64,000 bases of DNA from Arabidopsis thaliana (GCF_000001735.4 NC_003070.9:2418001-2482000), one strand, 5' to 3'; numbered from the stretch's first letter, positions 51,528-64,000 are shown. A program made the numbers and translations. Notes: a model not told the origin generated them from the sequence alone.

Positions 51528-54518
51528 TTAATCGTCAGTGTCGGAATCAACAACTTGGAGGATGTTAAGGGCTGAAGAACCCAGATTCATCCCACGAACA
51601 ACACCTCCGTATCCCACCTTGATTCTGTGGCATATCAACAACATAGAGTCCCATAGCGCTGTTCTTCCCTGTTCCATTTCCAGTACACAAGTTCATCACT
51701 AACCACAATCCCTTTTCACATCCTCTGTATATGTAAGCTGTTCCATGCATATTAAAAATGAACTTAAATTTGTCATTACCTGAAGAGTAAACTGCACTTT
51801 CTTATCCCAGTACAAGGCAAATGTGGGTGGGCTTTGCTTGTCTACTGCAAGCACACATGCACCAGGATGAAGTGTCGAAGGTACACCCGATACCACAGCA
51901 ATGTACTTCTCTGGGAATCTCTCTTTTGGAGGCAGAACCCCTAAGAATAAAGGGTTCTTGCTCGCCTGAGTCCCTGTATAAGAGCTAGGGTCCAAATGTA
52001 ACATCCACTTTGGGTGTTCCAAGAAGGCACAAAACAAGTACAGAAGCAGATGAGAATCGGTTGGAGGCTCCAGGCTCCATTTCTTGTTTTTCTCACGAGT
52101 ATCTGCCCCTCCATTGTACTCATAGTTCTTCACACAAGTTCCTTCCGCGAGTGCTGCCAAAAGCCAAGAGTTATAAGAGTCATGACTAATCGACTAAAAT
52201 TGGAATTGGAATTTTTTAAAATGTTTGATACCTCGGATTCTTTGCACTGTGTAATCTGCTGGAATACTGCTGCGCGGAAGTAGGCCCTTAACCCACTCTC
52301 CTTTCATTAAGCCCTGAAGCCTCCGATGTTCACTTATAGCATCAACACATTCCTGCATGACAGGGATTAGTGCCGCTTGCTGTTGCTGTTGTTGTTGCTG
52401 TTGCTGAAACTGCTGGTTCTCTGTACGCAGCTTTTCTGCAGATGCCAGAAGAAAGAATTAGCAACTATATGAAGACCCAAACATTTAGCAACAACACATA
52501 AATGACATGATATCATTATTTCTCTCAGATATCCAATCAATTACAACATTCTTAAATTCAGTAATTTATTGAGAAACATGAAGTCTTAAGTTGATAACAA
52601 TATTTTCAAAACAACAGAACAGCACTTCAACTTAACAATGACAACCATTCGGACCACATCACAGTAGAAGCTGTAGGAATGTTACTTACGCATGGAAGCA
52701 TCAATAGCCTGTACAAGATTAGCGCGTAATTGGTGAAGAAGAGCATCTTCATCGAGAGAGTAAGATGGCTGCCACCCCTTCGTTCGATCAACCGGTAAGG
52801 CAGTTGTAGCGGTTCCATTTGTTGGCAAATCACTTCCAACTTGACTAACTGTGACATTAACACCAAGCTTTGATGCTGTTTGCATTACCTACACAAATGA
52901 CAAAGTTTAAAATCTCTTTCACAGCAACATAGGGAAACAAGAAATTCTTCTTGTGCCTCTGATTCGGATGTGGTTATCAACTCATTCATCAGCAGACAAG
53001 TATAGGAAGGCCAGTGTTTATTTTAAAAGGACTCCAGAAACAAACCTGAATATGACTGGTTTCAACCTTGTTAAGCAGAGGTTTGAGCAACACTGAGGAA
53101 CACCATTGCCTTAGTCGGTCACGCCAGTCTTCTATCTGAGGATAGACACCTAGATGAATAAAACCTTCGATAGCCCTTTCTAAGGACATTGGGTTGGGGA
53201 AATCACCCTCTCCTTTCTTTGGGGGAGTCGTAAATTTCTGAGCGCCAGGAGACATCCTGACAGGTCTTAGTGGTGTACTCCTAGTAGCCCCAGATGCACC
53301 AGTTGAACCACCAACTGTACTCGGGCTAGCCATGGCAAAACTCCCAACTGTTGGTGGAGGCGTACGCATCTTCCCAGCCGACTCAGTGATTTTCTCATCT
53401 ATTTCTGCCAAAAGCTGCTCAAGCTGCTCCTCGGTAGTTATGTCTTTTGCAGAACTTCGTCTACCAGACCAAGGACTAGAGACAGCCTTATCCTGACCCG
53501 ACGAAAGACGGTTAGAAGAAACTGGTGAGCTAGAAGGGACAAGATACATAGACGGTGAACCCATTTGTTTTGAGGGAGTGCTAAATGAACTAATCTGGCT
53601 TCCATTACGGGAATTCAGCTTATCACCACCACCAGAAGACTTATGAGCTGAACCAGTAAGAGTTTGATGGTGTATTGGGACAAGCGGCTCCAATGACTGT
53701 GCAGGTTTCAATGCAGGACGACTCTTTGGAAATTCTGATACACTCTGGTCAGCTTTTTTCTTTATCCCAAGAAGTTCAAGCTGACGATTTGATAAAGAAA
53801 ACTGATCTTTGGTTTCTTTAGAGAAAGATTTAGTTTCTCCTCGAGCAGCAAACTTTGCTCTGTGCAAAGATATGCCTTTGGACAAAGCCATCATTGCTCC
53901 AATACAAAACAAAGTCACCAGCCCCTGCCACGCTTTTACAGTGACATCTGAACCACAAGGTAAGATTTTAGATATATTACGAAACTAATAAAACACAAAA
54001 GGTTAAAAAGGAAATCTCTCAAGAAAAAAATGCAACTCACAAGCTGCCTCTTGGGATATTTTCCCGAATGTTAAAGCATTGGTCAACCATTTCTCCCTGT
54101 AACATAAGATAAACAAGCAAATGATTATCATGGTAGATCTTTCCCAGATTGAGCAATCCTAACTCACAGAGAAAGCAAATGATAAAGAATAAGAACTAAG
54201 GACTCAAGTCGAGATTTTCTAGCTAACCAGAAATATTCCAAAACCTAGACAAATACTCCAACAATGCAACTAAGAGGGAATGTACGAAGCTCAAGCTAAT
54301 GCTGGCAAGTACCCGGCCATGAAGGAGATGAGAGAGAAAGCGGAAGCGATAGAGAGCAAGAATATGAATAGAAGAACGGATTTCGAAGGACGGATGCTGT
54401 TGGCGGTGGAAGCGGCGGCGAGAGCAGGGTTCCGGTACACAGAGAACTTGGAGGGCTTCGGAGAAGGGGACGAACCCTGAGTAGTGTTGTTAATCTTCCT
54501 CCTCACATCAGAATCCAT
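51528..54518 (-). CDS. TMEM209-like / 'cytochrome B561-related, N-terminal' domain membrane protein
   Basis: Minus exons 54313-54518, 54041-54096, 53046-53947, 52690-52888, 52232-52435, 51780-52153 and 51528-51617 join to about 676 aa. Two membrane segments lie near the N-terminus (about residues 48-70, VLLFIFLLSIASAFSLISFM, and about 94-114, LVTLFCIGAMMALS). A long Ser/Pro-rich linker follows with SPWSGRRSSAKDITTEEQLE, then TMEM209-type helices (HLGVYPQIEDWRDRLRQW) and a polyQ run at 52378-52415. The last junction is least certain. Splicing CAG/GTAATG to AATCAAG/GTGGGATAC gives the plausible end RGMNLGSSALNILQVVDSD, whereas reading through stops at 51699. Animal TMEM209 is at the nuclear envelope; the plant role is inferred only. 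Confidence 0.78.
52378..52415 (-). repeat. polyglutamine-coding tract in the TMEM209-like gene
   Basis: A mixed CAG/CAA run encodes about a dozen consecutive Gln after QQF. Mixed codons make it less prone to slippage than a pure repeat. Confidence 0.85.
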
Positions 54519-55522
54519 GGCAGGAAACGATTTCTCGAGCAAACCAAAGAGAAGGAAAAGGGTTTTAGGGATCGTCGGATTTTCCCGGCTGAGAGCTGCT
54601 CTCAGTCGCTGCTTCTGGTGGACCCACCCTAATTTTTATTCATACCCATCATATTATTTGAATTTTTAGTTTTACCCCCAAACTCTTATTTTGGATTATT
54701 TATTTTATAACAGAATTATAAAATGTGTAAAAAGAAAAGAAAATGTGGAAAGTTTTTTCAAATTGGTCTAGAAGAATGATTTTAAAAACCTTTTTTTGAT
54801 AATTGGCTTGTTTTACTAATATTATAATTTGATTAGTAAGAATAATTATGGTAAAAATATTTTCTAAATATTTTCTGACCAATTGTCCTATAATTATAAC
54901 TAGATTTTAACTCAGCGGTACACCGCGGAAACAATTTATTTTTTAATGTTAGTATATATAAAAGTTTACAAATTGTATCTAACTATAAAATATTTTTATT
55001 TTATAGTTTACAATTATTATTAAGTAACGTCCTGTCAAACCCGTCCAGTAAAAAAAACCATTTATTTTATTAATGTTGATCTTATTTATGATATGTTTAT
55101 GAATCATTGTCTAAATATTTTGTAATTTTGTCTCTGTTTAGTTAATGTGGAGAGATTTTGGAAAGATTGTTAAATGTCAAATATTTAATTCGAAGATTTT
55201 CTTTCTAATTATCAAATACAAACATCAAAATCCAGTGGCAGCCATTGTAAATAAGTCCAACTACAAAATTTATTTCACAAAATGGCTGCAAAAATGTATA
55301 TATAGATACTAAAGAAAGATATTAGAATTCCGACAACTCTTACAAATTTTAACTTGAAACAAGAAAAAAAATGTATACATTCTAGAAATCAAATATGTGC
55401 AATCTCAGTAGTGGTTAATAAGAAAGGTGAAGATCGGGCGGATGGAACCTATGAAGTATAAACCAGGACAGGGACACAAATTTGAATCCAAATGGTTCAG
55501 TTCGATTCCAACCGGATTTATT
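54519..55522. other. AT-rich spacer, TMEM209-like promoter and NF-YC10 3' flank
   Basis: The first 120 bp are the leader and promoter of the TMEM209-like gene. The rest is very AT-rich (54660-55300) with no gene or clear repeat. Confidence 0.55.
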
Positions 55523-56910
55523 TCAGCCTGCATCTGTCATGCCTCTTTCCCATTCCTCCAACGCGGCCTCTGCTTTAAGTTTCTCGGGAACACTATCTGC
55601 ATTCAAGATATTACAGGTATTAAAATGCTGTTCGTAAACCACATGGAACTCATAAAACGAATACTTCAGAGGTTATTAAGTACCTGCAAGGAACTCGTAT
55701 CTCTGGTCGTTACTCACTACGGATGCTGCCAACGAGTAGAAATGACAGTGTCATCAATTATGTTAGGAGTGCAACAAATCTTGCAAGTGATACGAACGGA
55801 TTAACTCATTATCTAAACTCTTCCTAAGACTAACTACTGGCCCTTGTGCAGAAGCCAGAAATCCTAAGTTCAGCAATTGGTGCAGCAGCATGAGATTTTC
55901 GACATGGGATTCAGTATTGAGGTAACCAGATATTGGCAAATAGGGACGAGATTAGAGCTTACAGAGGTGTTTGTAGTGGATGAATTTCTTTTTGTCCTTG
56001 ACGGAACTATCATAAGCTTCTTCAGAAAACCGCTCAATGAACATCTCCTTCAATCACAAAAACCAGTTAATGTACTGTAAACGCAATGAACATCAATTTC
56101 GATGAACACAAGATGAAATCAAAAGAAAGAAAAAACAATGCCAAGTTCCAATACAGGAAAATTAAACACTCATCACTTAAGCTTTGAAAATATGAACCTA
56201 AATCATATATAAGGACTTTCTCATGTGTTAGGTGTCTACAAGTTCTGGATGTAAAAGCTAAACCTATGACAATCAAGCACAGTAACTACGGTTTCATCAA
56301 ACACACATGGAGATGAAGCAATAACGTTAATTCCCGGCTTAATTAACAGAAACAATCTCATTACTGTAGCAATTTGCGAGATTATAACGCCCAATTAACA
56401 CTGACTAGCAATTGATACTCCCAAATTCATCAAAAACCATGTGAAATTAAGTTCCTCAAGCTAAATTTATATGTCTAATTAGTACTATACCGTGGCTTTG
56501 TTGACAAGAAATACAGCATCCTGCATAATCTGAGGAGCAGAATTATCGCTTCTCATGATCCGCCGAATCCGATTCATCGGAAACTTGATCTTAGCATCTT
56601 CCGCGCCTCCATCGTCCTCTTCTCGATTTTTACTCGTCTTCGTCGGAATTCCTACACTCTTTCCGTTACCCCTCTTGCTCACGACGCCGTTACTTTTCTT
56701 CGCCTCATCGCCTCTTATTGCTTCTTCCACAGAGTCACTGCTCGATGATTCTGAGATCTCGTAAATCTCCGGCTTCTTCTTCACAATGTTAACCTTGTTC
56801 GACGTCTTCTTCGTTCTGGAACCGGAGCTGCGTTTACTCCGACCACTCGCTTTATTGACGACGACATCGCTCCTCGCCTTCTTCTCCTTGGGTTTCTTTG
56901 ACGACACCAT
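55523..56910 (-). CDS. NF-YC10: histone-fold protein, NF-YC/HAP5-type
   Basis: Minus exons 56491-56910, 55963-56047, 55684-55725 and 55523-55596 join to 206 aa. A long basic and Ser-rich head ([22 protein letters not shown], likely nuclear localisation) and an acidic stretch precede the histone fold. That fold starts [15 protein letters not shown] and continues [44 protein letters not shown] and [13 protein letters not shown]. It lacks the canonical NF-YC wording and looks closer to the POLE4/Dpb3/CHRAC type, so DNA polymerase epsilon or chromatin roles are possible alternatives. A tiny 42-bp exon is phase-consistent. Confidence 0.85.
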
Positions 56911-57507
56911 TAATTTTTTAGAACTACAGTATGTTTCACCCTTTCGCCTGAATAAATCGATGGATATTTACATGGGCTTATTTGTTTGAGCCTTTTAGGC
57001 CCATTTATCATATGATCAATTTAAGGAATGGACATGGTGATGTTGAGGAATGAAGATGCATGACGACTACTTCAAAATAAATTATTGGACATGCTTTCAC
57101 TGTTTCGCATACACCTCGTAAAACATTGTATAGTTTATGGAGAAATAAATAAATTAGGGTAAATGTACTTGGGATAAGATAATGTTTTTATACAAGCATC
57201 CAAAATACATTATCTTGTTCCCGACATAATGTAAAGAAATTTTAGGGATTAGATAAGGAAGAATGGGTAATGTTGGAGTATGAGACAGAAGAGGTGTCCG
57301 CAAGCTGGAACCACCACGTGTTATCAACAACACGTGTGAGTCTCCATGAACTCTCTCTGCAATATTTAAACGTGGCCTAGCTCGTGTTCTTTCAATCTCC
57401 AATTATTACTCTATTAATAAGAGAAGACGAGTTTTGCTTTCGATACTGTCTTTCAACTATTCCGACACAACCAAAGCTTCTGGAAACGTTGTCGTTTGTT
57501 ATCAATA
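56911..57507. promoter_or_regulatory. divergent promoter NF-YC10 / At1g07985 with paired G-boxes
   Basis: Two CACGTG cores at 57315-57320 and 57331-57336 (CCACGTGT and ACACGTGT, 16 bp apart) sit about 30 bp upstream of a TATA-like ATATTTAAA (57361-57369) serving the gene to the right. Such ABRE/G-box pairs suggest bZIP/bHLH control by ABA or light. On the left, GGGCCCA-like TAGGCCCATTT (about 56996) is near NF-YC10. Confidence 0.7.
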
Positions 57508-57942
57508 ATGGCTGTTGTAGAAGAACCGATACTTTCAAGATTGGATCGTATTGATTTCATGGTGAGGAAGTTAGAGGAGATGAAAGGAAGCTCGCCTAGA
57601 AGCTCGAGCCCATCGACTCCATCTAGTGGGACTCAGCCATCGTCAATGGATCTGTCGTCACCGAGGAGCATAGGGAAGGTACACTGCCGTTCGATGGAAC
57701 AAGTCAGGGAGGAGACTGAGCGGAAAGGAACTTTGCTAGAGAGACTTAATAATGTAGAGGAGCAAGTGCTTAAGCTGTGTTCACAGTTTGAGGAAGAAGT
57801 TGAAGAAGAGAGGAAGAGAGAAGATAAGACGGATAAGGAAAAGAAGACCCCGAAGAAGAAGAAGGGATTGAGGAAGCTGGTTGATAAAGTTGTTGGATCT
57901 TCTTCTCCCACTAATATCCATTCCAAGAGCTGGCGTTGTTGA
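57508..57942 (+). CDS. unknown small coiled-coil, Lys/Glu-rich protein
   Basis: A single-exon gene of 144 aa starting MAVVEEPILSRLDRIDFMV; the ATG at 57508 is preceded by non-ATG codons. I do not recognise a named family. A short N-terminal heptad helix (LDRIDFMVRKLEEMK) is followed by a Ser/Pro-rich linker (SSPRSSSPSTPSSG). A second coiled coil is rich in Glu (TLLERLNNVEEQVLKL, then EEEVEEERKRE). The strongly basic segment KKTPKKKKGLRKLVDKV and the end SKSWRC follow. The basic patch could be a nuclear signal. It has a TATA box and two G-boxes upstream, so it is a real, probably regulated gene. Confidence 0.8.
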   Translation: MAVVEEPILSRLDRIDFMVRKLEEMKGSSPRSSSPSTPSSGTQPSSMDLSSPRSIGKVHCRSMEQVREETERKGTLLERLNNVEEQVLKLCSQFEEEVEEERKREDKTDKEKKTPKKKKGLRKLVDKVVGSSSPTNIHSKSWRC

Positions 57943-59412
57943 GTCATTGTAGTACTTTATTACATCATCATGTATACTTCAACGTACCACGTTTAAATGA
58001 AAGCTTCTCTTCTTTTTTCTTTGTTGAAGCGCTAGTGGAAAAAAATATCTTTAGGTCTCTCACTCTCTTGTTTGATCGTTTGTTTGTTGAGGTTTTTTGT
58101 TGTCCAGTATGCACTTTTTAAGTGAAAACAACAATGAATTTTCAGTGTACTTTCTATTTTTCAGAGTGCACTTTTCAAGTGAAACAATGAAAATTTGAAG
58201 GAAAAACAAGTACACACCTATAAATGATTAGAAAAACGAAGATGTGTGTAGTCATTTCCATAAACGTAACGATAAATTCTCAGTGGAGATGGTTAAAATA
58301 AACCGTAAATAGTTAAAATTTAACAAATGCCCAAGGTTTTGTGTAGAATAGAACAATTTAATTTTATATCTGTTCTCCGGGTTTTCTTGCTTCCCGATCA
58401 AATTGGGGTGTCAACATTTTGATCTAAAAATCAGTGACATCATATATGAGACTTTTCAACGTGTTTTTTTTTGTCTAAAAAAATTTCATCATTCTCTTGT
58501 CAAGTATTATGTAAGGTTAACAAATCTCCTCATAAATTTTTTAAAGATCGAAAATTTTCTAAAAATATGTAAACTTTTTTTCGTCTATGGTTTCTTAAGG
58601 TGTGAAGAAAAAGAGGCTGTTTACGGAGTTCACTCTGTTTGACACTTCAACCAACTTTTGTCTTTATATGTTTTTATTCTACACCATTAAATCAAACTTA
58701 AGACAATCATATGCATTTCTTTATCCACAAAATTGATTTGCTTATTGTACTTCATCATCCCGTTGTAAAATTTATAAGCACAATTTTCGCCAACTATTTA
58801 TTCCGCAAATTGAACAGCTGATTTTATTTAAATTAATGTGATCTTTATCACAACAAATTCACAAGTCACCTGCTGCTGGTGACGCAAGTATCCCCCTCTC
58901 TGTTACAATATCTCACGATCATTCAATTGTATCCATAAAGATGATGTATGTTACTATCACCACCACCACCACCATCGTCATGAATCATGATCATCAGACA
59001 ACGACTACGAAAAAATCATAAGTCTACTTTTATTAGACACACAAATCTGTGAAAATGGCGATTTAGTTAATAATAATTCGCTCAACTTTTTCTTAATCAA
59101 TCAAAGGAATAAAATAACAAATAATAATAAGACCATTTTTTACTTTTCCCCTTCTTTATGCAAAATTCGGCCTCTTAATTTTCAAAATTTTCGACCTCCG
59201 ATCTCCCATCTCCGCTTCCATCATCTTTAGGATCTCTCAATCTCTTTCTTCACTGATCGATTAGGGTTTTCGAGCTGAAATCGATACTCCTCCACCGCGA
59301 AGAAGCGATTACCTAGATTTTTCTTCTAGGTTTCTGGCGGATCTCGCCAAGTTCTCCTTATTCTCTTCAGCTACGGCGAAACTTTCTCTAGCTCCACTCC
59401 TCCCTCGCCACC
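57943..59412. other. AT-rich intergenic region and SAPS gene leader
   Basis: The 3' flank of the unknown gene and AT-rich spacer. A short imperfect repeat of AGTGCACTTTTCAAGTGAAA type occurs at about 58107 and 58155. A CAC trinucleotide run is at about 58958-58972. From about 59200 the long pyrimidine-rich leader of the SAPS gene begins. No other gene is seen. Confidence 0.55.
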
Positions 59413-62400
59413 ATGTTTTGGAAGCTCACATCTCTCTCTGCATCATCTCCTGTGAGTTGAATTTTTAGATGTCGTGTTGTATGTTAGCGTTCATCTTGTC
59501 TACAGATACTGATATGCTTTAGAATTAGATTATTGGAGTTTCTATCCGTTGCTTTGCTTTTTCATATAATTTATGTCGAATTTTTGGATTTGCTAGATTT
59601 CAATTTTTTGAATTATTGTCTCTGAGTCGTGAATTGTTCATGTATTGATGTTCTTTCCTTTTGTTATGAGCGCAGGTGGAGATAATATTAGACAAAGAAA
59701 ATTTCACGTTGGAAGAGCTTCTTGATGAGGAAGAGATTATTCAAGAATGCAAGGCTTTGAATAGCAGGCTCATTAACTTGTAAGCTTTTTTTAATCATTT
59801 ATAATTGGCTTATATTCCTCATTATCTGTTTCATAGAACCAGATAAACCCTATGGTGTATGTTGAATCCTATGTCTCCTCTATCTGCGGAGTTTTAGTTA
59901 AGGAGTCCCATATTTCCTTCGTATTTTCTTGGATGACTTTATTGATTGGGTATTAATGTCTGCAGTCTAAGGGATAAAGCTCAAGTGGAGCAATTATTGC
60001 GGTACATTGTTGAAGAACCTCCACAGGATGCTGATAGTAAACGTGCTTTCAAGTAATATGCTTCCTTGATTCTAACTGGAATTACCTTGTCTTACCATCC
60101 TCTCCTTTTGCCTTTTATCCACTTTTCTTTTGAATGGTTCTGGATTTCTTTTCTCTCTAACTAATAATAGTTTCTTCTCTTTTAGGTTTCCATTCATCTC
60201 TTGTGAAATATTTACATGTGAAATTGATGTTATTCTAAAAACTTTGGTCGAGGATGAAGAGGTATTTTTCATTCATCCTACTACCTTTTCCTCAAATAGC
60301 AGTTCATACTTTTCACTTTTCTGTGCATCTGGATTATGTTTATTGTTATCCTAGATTCTCATTTGTTCGAATAATTTTATCTTGCAGCTGATGAACTTGC
60401 TTTTTTCCTTTCTGGAACCAAATCGTCCTCATAGTGCATTGCTGGCAGGCTATTTCAGCAAGGTATTCTCTCTTACGATACATAAGTTTACGTATTAGCC
60501 AAGTTCCTGTAATTTTCTTTTGTTTTGTTTGTACCGATACATATGACTTCATTTCAAGGCTCCGAGAAGTGATTCTTACTTCTCTCTGTTTGGTGTAGGT
60601 TGTCATTTGCCTTATGATCAGAAAAACTGCAGCGCTTATGAATTATGTAAAAGTAAGTAATAACACATAGTTAAACGGATGGTAAACTATATGAGAAATA
60701 TATTATGGAAACTATTTGAACTGATTTCTAGGATTATCCAGGAGTACTGTAGAATACGTCTTATTTTCTGTTAACTCTTCTATTCAGAATTGATATTACC
60801 TTCCATTGTAATCTCGCAAGCCAGATGTCCGTCTATTTAGTAAATTGTTAGTAGATGAGATTGACATGACTCTATTCTTCAATTGCTGGCAATTATATTG
60901 ATGTGACAGACAATTTAGTTGAATTTTTTTGTTATTTGTTTTGTATTCAGTTCTCAAAGTAACTTTTGATGATCACAGGGGCATCAAAATGTTTTCTGCC
61001 AGTTAGTTGATTTGATTGGGATAACATCCATCATGGAGGTAATTGGTTTGACTTAGACTCAGTGCAACTTGGTGTGGTTTCAGAGGTCTTTTTTGCTATG
61101 ATATTTACGCGACTTTTTCTAGGTTTTGGTTCGCTTGGTTGGGGCTGATGACCAAGTCTATCCCAACTTTCTGGATGTGATGCAATGGTTGGCTGATAGC
61201 AATTTACTTGAAATGATCGTGGACAAACTTAAACCATCTGTAAGTGGTTAAGCTTTTCTATAATCATCCCAGAGACAAGAGGCTCTTGGTTTTCTCTTTG
61301 ATACTTGTAGGTGGTGTAAATCTAGGATATCTGATGATATTACTAATTTCTTCTATCATCTTCATTCTGATATGTTTCTTGCATTACAACTTGAATCAGA
61401 GTCCTCCGGAGGTTCAGGCAAATGCAGCAGAAACATTATGTGCAATTTCTCGGAATGCACCGTCAGCTTTAGCTACGCAGCTCTCTAGCCCTGGGTTTGT
61501 AATCTTTCTTCCATGATGATTCCTAATGCTTTGATAGATGATACAAAAGTGTTTCACATGGCAGCACAACTTTTTCCCTGTTTTTGCAGCTACGTTGCAA
61601 AGATATTTGGTCATGCTCTTGAAGACTCGCATTCAAAATCCGGTCTAGTTCATTCACTTTCAGTATGCACCTCTCTTCTGGATCCGAGGAGATCTGCTGT
61701 TTCATCTTCTATGTTCAATTCTTACAGAGGTCAACATATGTTCGAGTCTCCTGTCCCAGTTTCCCCAGAAACTATTGGTGCCATGCTGCCCAAACTCAGT
61801 AAGTTGGATCCTATGATGCACCATCGTCACATGACCATCAAGATTATTAATTTTCTGGCTTTTTTATTTGTTGCATGCACATAATCTTATTGTGCACTTG
61901 GACAATAGTCAATCCTTTTCTTATGTGATATTACTTTCCATTTGCGAGGATACCTAGAGTATTTAGCATCTATCTGGACGTTCTGTTTGATCTTCCCTGC
62001 TCTCTATTTGGTCTCTTCTATTTTGGTTTATATTGATAAATGGAAACTGGTTTTACATAATTCTGGAATGCTTACGTAGCACATCTTGGATATGTATGAT
62101 ACTGTCTCATACAAGTTTTTCAAATCAGGTTTTATGCATTCAATGACCTTAAGTAATATTTTTTTTTTTTTCTGCAGATGACTTGCTTATGCTTCTCACT
62201 GTAGCATCTGATAGCACAGTATTGCCTACAACATATGGTGAACTGAGGCCTCCTCTCGGAAAGCATCGTCTAAAGGTCAGGTCCAAACATGGAGCATTTT
62301 ATGGAAGACATTGTCGTTTTTAGGACACCAACAGTGCTCTTAATATATTGTATGTAAAGTCTCTATACTTAATTAGACTCACTTATCTTATTTTCTTTGT

Positions 62401-64000
62401 TTCAGATTGTGGAGTTCATTGCAGTTTTGTTGAAAACTAGAAGTGAAGCTGCACAAAAGGAATTAGTCAGTTCAGGAACAATCAAAAGGACCCTTGATCT
62501 GTTTTTCGAGTAGGTTTTGCTAAACTTAAAATTTTGTGATTACCGTGTGCTATTTCTACGAGATCTTAAAAAATCAAATACTCTCGACATATGAAGGTAC
62601 CCGTACAATAATGCTCTGCATCATCAAGTGGAGAGTATAATACTTTCTTGTTTGGAAAACAAGAGCGATTTGATGGTTAACCATATTCTTCGAGACTGCG
62701 ATCTGATTGGCAAATTCCTCTTGTCGGACAGGGACTCAAACCTCTTAGGTGATAGCCAGGTATTACCATTTGCTATGTTCACAAAGGTTTAACTGATCAT
62801 CAGCATATGAAAGAGTCATCTTAATACAGCTCCAAGTTAGCTCCATTGACTCATTGCTCCAGCGTTCATTAGCTAAACAAATATTCTCTGGCATTTTCTT
62901 TTTCTTTTGTGCGAGGTAGCCCACTGTAGCTGCCTCCGGGAAAAAAAAACCTCGTGTCGGGTATGTCGGGCATATCACAAGAATATCAAATAAAATTGGT
63001 CAGTTGAGTAACAGCAATGGCCAGATAAAGGCATACCTTCAGGTTGGTATAAAAATTATACGTGTCGTGTTGTTTTTCTTCTGCCGCTTTTTTGTCACTT
63101 CACACGCATAAAGAATGTAAAACCATTAGTTGAGTCTTGTGATGAATGGTCCTAGCACTCTGTTGGAATCTACCATGTTTGCTGATTGTGCTTTGTTCAT
63201 TCCCAAATCTTTAGGAAAACAGCGAATGGAATGAGTGGCAAGGTAGTGTTCTGCAGGACCGCAACACGGTTGAAAATGTCAACAGATGGGGATGTGGGTA
63301 TGTTAACCTCTACTCACAAATCATCTAGTAACCATTTAATTGGTCAGTCTGCTACATAATGCTGATTATGGATGTAAAAATTCATGTGTGATCCTTGTTC
63401 CTCTTGGACAAAACCCTCAAAGATAATTCTGCATTGATGACTGATGGTATCATAGTCAAATAATATTTCTTCTCATGACGAGACCACTCAGTAAATGCAC
63501 CATGATCTGGTCCCGGGTTTTGGATTTTATCTTCACTCTTTTTGGTTATAAAAATTCCTAAACTAATTGTTACGTGTAGGCGCCCAACTACCCTACAAGA
63601 TAGGACAAGAGATAGCGATGAGGAAGACAGGGATTACGATGTTGCAGCTCTGGCCAATAACTTAAGCCAAGCATTTAGATACAAAATATATGGAAACGAT
63701 GACAATGAAGAGGTATCTTCTCACACTAGTGCTTTTTCTTCAATTTATGAATGATTTCCTGGGTACTGAATTTATCGTCTTTGTATTTCTCTCAGGACCA
63801 CAATGCCCTTGATAGAGACGATGATGTAAGTCTTGCAAAAATTCTTCTCTCCGCTTTTTTGAAAAATCAAGGAAACTATCAACATCTTTTATCACACTAT
63901 GATACGTATGGGGGATGTACGCTAATAAGAGTTTGCTATTGAAAATTGGAATGTGTTTATATACTATACAGGATGTTTACTTCGACGATGAATCTGCTGA
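59413..64000 (+). CDS. SIT4/PP6 phosphatase-associated (SAPS) protein, 5' part (3' end outside window)
   Basis: SAPS proteins are regulatory subunits of Sit4/PP6-type Ser/Thr phosphatases. Eighteen coding segments are phase-consistent: 59413-59451, 59676-59779, 59966-60052, 60186-60261, 60388-60462, 60599-60652, 60979-61038, 61123-61239, 61400-61494, 61590-61798, 62178-62275, 62406-62509, 62597-62759, 62920-63042, 63215-63297, 63580-63712, 63796-63825 and 63972 onward. They give about 559 residues. The start MFWKLTSLSASSPVE, then FTLEELLDEEEIIQECK, is the typical SAPS N-terminus. HEAT-like helices follow (LLFSFLEPNRPHSALLAGYFSKVV, PSALATQLSSPGYVAKIFG), then GYVGHITRISNKIGQ and NEWQGSVLQDRN. 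An acidic region begins at DSDEEDRDYD. Confidence 0.92.

Noticed and set aside
51738..51779. 42-nt intron at the end of the TMEM209-like gene (acceptor AACAG)
   Set aside because: Below the usual minimum plant intron size, and it leads at once to the same premature stop. The 162-nt intron fits better.

Overview
The window is a nuclear plant segment. Its genes have many short introns with GT..AG ends, its intergenic DNA is AT-rich, and every protein is of plant type. The gene set and order match what I remember of Arabidopsis thaliana chromosome 1, about At1g07810 to At1g07990. That assignment is from memory, not from a search.

Layout. 1-2572: 3' part of the ER calcium pump ECA1 (+). 3435-3746: histone H4 (-). 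4549-8425: a mitochondrial L29/L47-type ribosomal protein and a Sas10/C1D (neuroguidin/Lcp5-like) protein (both +), whose promoters and leaders look duplicated. 8745-10719: a DUF604 glycosyltransferase-like membrane protein (+). 10942-11431: a small one-TM protein (-). 11933-13843: RLCK-VII kinase (PBL5) (-). 16193-17712: MPK13 (-). 20005-21435: cytosolic ascorbate peroxidase APX1 (+) with a heat-shock element. 21980-22156: a decayed carbamoyl-phosphate synthase large-subunit fragment. 24624-25631: LBD1 (+). 25949-27015: a mosaic of rearranged fragments. 28185-36386: tRNA ligase RNL (+), 27 exons.

36778-47577 holds three eEF1A genes encoding identical 449-aa proteins, two tandem on + and one inverted. 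Each has a telo box, a tef-like box, a TATA box and a long 5'-UTR intron. Each of these introns carries a tRNA-like cloverleaf that most resembles plastid tRNA-Thr(UGU). Copies 1 and 3 look gene-converted: their 93-bp CDS introns are identical.

48061-48982: MED22b (-). 49681-50831: PDIL5-1 (+). 51528-54518: TMEM209-like membrane protein (-). 55523-56910: NF-YC10 (-). 57508-57942: an unknown basic coiled-coil-like protein (+). 59413-64000: 5' part of a SIT4/PP6-associated SAPS protein (+), cut by the window end.

The most unusual stretch is 25949-27015. A truncated copy of an eEF1A promoter and 5'-UTR intron (its telo and TATA boxes lost in a 58-bp deletion) breaks inside the T-loop of its tRNA-like element. 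It is joined to a 35-bp inverted copy of the RNL intron 1/exon 2 junction, and the 3' end of a tRNA 2'-phosphotransferase (Tpt1) coding region follows. Tpt1 acts directly after RNL in tRNA splicing. Apart from this mosaic and the eEF1A cluster the genes are ordinary housekeeping and signalling genes with no operon-like logic.
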